Positions 62,729 through 64,000 of a DNA stretch of 64,000 bases are shown here, in pieces. Numbering within the stretch: the stretch's first letter is position 1; every line of letters begins with the position of its first letter. Position numbers and translations under genes: made by a program. Origin of the DNA: Porphyromonas pogonae (lineage in GTDB: Bacteria > Bacteroidota > Bacteroidia > Bacteroidales > Porphyromonadaceae); NCBI RefSeq assembly GCF_036320655.1, contig NZ_CP143258.1, positions 2,394,001 to 2,458,000 of the forward strand, given 5' to 3'. The notes beneath the pieces were generated by a model. The model did not search any database and had not been told where the DNA came from. It saw only the letters and a list, made by a program, of their open reading frames with translations.

Positions 62729-64000
62729 TCACAAAGGATCAACATCAAAATAAATTCTCACTTTTCTGGTCGTAGCATTATTGTCATATAAATACTCTTT
62801 GCAAGTCAATAAAAGCTTTCGTTCTTCTTCAAACATCACATCCAGAGGCCTACGCAGCATAATATGCCGTATATACTGCAAGTCTATTTTGGATACCGAT
62901 GGTTTCTGAGGAGGTAAGATATATATATCTGCCTTTTTGTTCTTTTCCAATAAAGCATAATACTCCTGAGCTGCCTCCTCAATGATGTCTTCATCATAGC
63001 ATTTCATGATCACGATGGTCATACGCACAAAGGGAGGGAACATCAGCAATTTGCGCTCGGCGAGTTGCTCTTTGATAAAATCACTGTAGTTGCCCTTGCT
63101 CAGCCACTGAATAAAGGGATTGGATGGATCTGCTGTCTGGATAAGTATCTTCACCGGACGATTCCCTTGGTCTCCTGCAAAAAAAGAACGCAATATCAAC
63201 TGATACAATAGCTGATAAGCCCTCTCATAGGATCTGAAATCGGGGAATCCTAAGATGGATTCGAGTTGCGGTACGGCTATAAGCCCCACATCATCCCAGA
63301 CAGGCTGTCCCTTGATCATTTGGGTTCCCACATAAATATCCACATCGCCACGAGCTATTTTTTCATGAGCTTCCTGCGCCTTGCGCGAGCTTTGGAGAAT
63401 ATCACTATCCAGCCTCACAATAGATGCTTCCGGAAATAAGGTCTGTATCTCATCCTCTACCCGCTCTGATCCGTAACCGGCATAATGAAAAAGCTCTACA
63501 TTGCTTCTCATTTCAGAGGCATGCACACCACATGAGGGGCACACCTGGGGTACCGTATCTGTAAATCCGCAATAGCGACAAGCCAATACCTTCTTATTTC
63601 GATAATAGGTAAGGCTCACATCACAGTGGGGGCAACGTACTCTGCTCCCACAATTGTTACAAATAATATATGGTGCATAGCCTCGTCTATTCTGTAAGAT
63701 CATAACACGCTTGTCCAGCATCAGCATACGATTGATTTCGTGCTTTAGCTCCGGCGTAACCAAGCTGTCACGGGGCATCGTTTTCCGATCGCGGGCTTCA
63801 GTAATATTCACCGTTTGTATCATTACGCTCTCGTCACGAGTGGGATTGAGATCCTGAATATTATCCTGATGGTAACAATTGATTATCTCATATTTACCCC
63901 GCAGTACATTGAAAAGAGTTTCGGCCGATGGCGTTTCCGAAGTAAGTAATACATCACAACCTCTTTGTTTGGCCAGCCACAATGCCACATCACGTGCATG
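62729..64000 (-). CDS. priA: primosomal protein N' (PriA helicase), C-terminal part
   Basis: PriA restarts stalled replication forks as a 3'-5' helicase. The gene runs off the right edge; about 424 C-terminal residues are present, beginning HARDVALWLAKQRGC, which follows the DEEH helicase motif in full-length PriA. The zinc-binding region has its eight Cys in four CxxC pairs (CNNCG, CPHCD, CRYCG, CPSCG). Helicase motifs IYVGTQMIKGQPVWDDVGL and the arginine-containing FRSYERAYQLL are present. The stop is at 62729 and no break is seen in this part. Confidence 0.94.
   Translation of the reverse strand, partial: HARDVALWLAKQRGCDVLLTSETPSAETLFNVLRGKYEIINCYHQDNIQDLNPTRDESVMIQTVNITEARDRKTMPRDSLVTPELKHEINRMLMLDKRVMILQNRRGYAPYIICNNCGSRVRCPHCDVSLTYYRNKKVLACRYCGFTDTVPQVCPSCGVHASEMRSNVELFHYAGYGSERVEDEIQTLFPEASIVRLDSDILQSSRKAQEAHEKIARGDVDIYVGTQMIKGQPVWDDVGLIAVPQLESILGFPDFRSYERAYQLLYQLILRSFFAGDQGNRPVKILIQTADPSNPFIQWLSKGNYSDFIKEQLAERKLLMFPPFVRMTIVIMKCYDEDIIEEAAQEYYALLEKNKKADIYILPPQKPSVSKIDLQYIRHIMLRRPLDVMFEEERKLLLTCKEYLYDNNATTRKVRIYFDVDPL

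Overview
The window reads as chromosomal DNA of a member of the Bacteroidota, most likely order Bacteroidales and close to Porphyromonas. The evidence is promoter boxes of the Bacteroidota type (TTTG, about 19 nt, TAnnTTTG) ahead of several genes, the near absence of Shine-Dalgarno sites, families largely confined to this phylum (DUF4831, DUF4292, the PIN-PhoH fusion, the large form of IspG), and a cobalamin operon made of fused enzyme pairs as I recall it from Porphyromonas. No plasmid, prophage or CRISPR signal was seen. The window starts just after a broken reading frame and ends inside priA.

Layout. 0-1.5 kb: a 187-bp MITE split by an IS982-family element. 1.5-10 kb: housekeeping genes (fhs, PIN-PhoH, an exported superoxide dismutase, rpmE, crcB, topA, truA). 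10-12 kb: a 22-bp minisatellite next to an IS5-type element. 12.4-17.8 kb: a DUF1648 membrane protein, a MacB/FtsX-type permease, and a divergent NtrC-type regulator and histidine kinase; a sigma-54-like promoter faces the permease. 17.9-20.1 kb: bioB-bioA. 20.2-23.8 kb: a peptide transporter with DUF4831 upstream and a small ORF downstream. 23.8-25.2 kb: AT-rich non-coding DNA with nested inverted repeats and MITE copy 2. 25.2-28.6 kb: an S41 peptidase lipoprotein and a DUF438/PAS/DUF1858 protein. 28.8-38.1 kb: gcvH-purE, ispG-dut, a cell-envelope group (TPR protein, DUF4292 lipoprotein, EnvC-like factor) running into ribF, then dapA. 38.3-42.4 kb: a selenium cluster (mnmH, yedF, a cysteine desulfurase-like enzyme, DUF3343, selD). 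42.6-51.2 kb: a GNAT enzyme and the corrin-ring operon cbiK-cbiHC-cbiET-cbiGF-cbiJD-cbiL. 51.2-52.5 kb: non-coding DNA with a second 22-bp array. 52.5-60 kb: dps and the phosphate regulon pstSCAB-phoU-phoB-phoR. 60-64 kb: tRNA-Phe, pgk, MITE copy 3, initiator tRNA-fMet and the C-terminal part of priA.

How the genes work together. The cbi operon covers corrin-ring synthesis from sirohydrochlorin to the cobyrinate level by the early-cobalt route; amidation and nucleotide-loop genes are not in the window. The selenium cluster can make selenophosphate (SelD) and use it for tRNA 2-selenouridine (MnmH); no selA or selB is present here. The pst-pho block is a complete phosphate uptake and sensing unit, with Pho-box-like direct repeats ahead of pstS.

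The most notable unexplained signals are the two arrays of one 22-bp repeat family about 41 kb apart, a 15-bp palindrome repeated in two intergenic regions, transposase leaders whose fold-back arms surround or overlap the promoter, and a sigma-54 promoter with an upstream dyad driving a lone permease.
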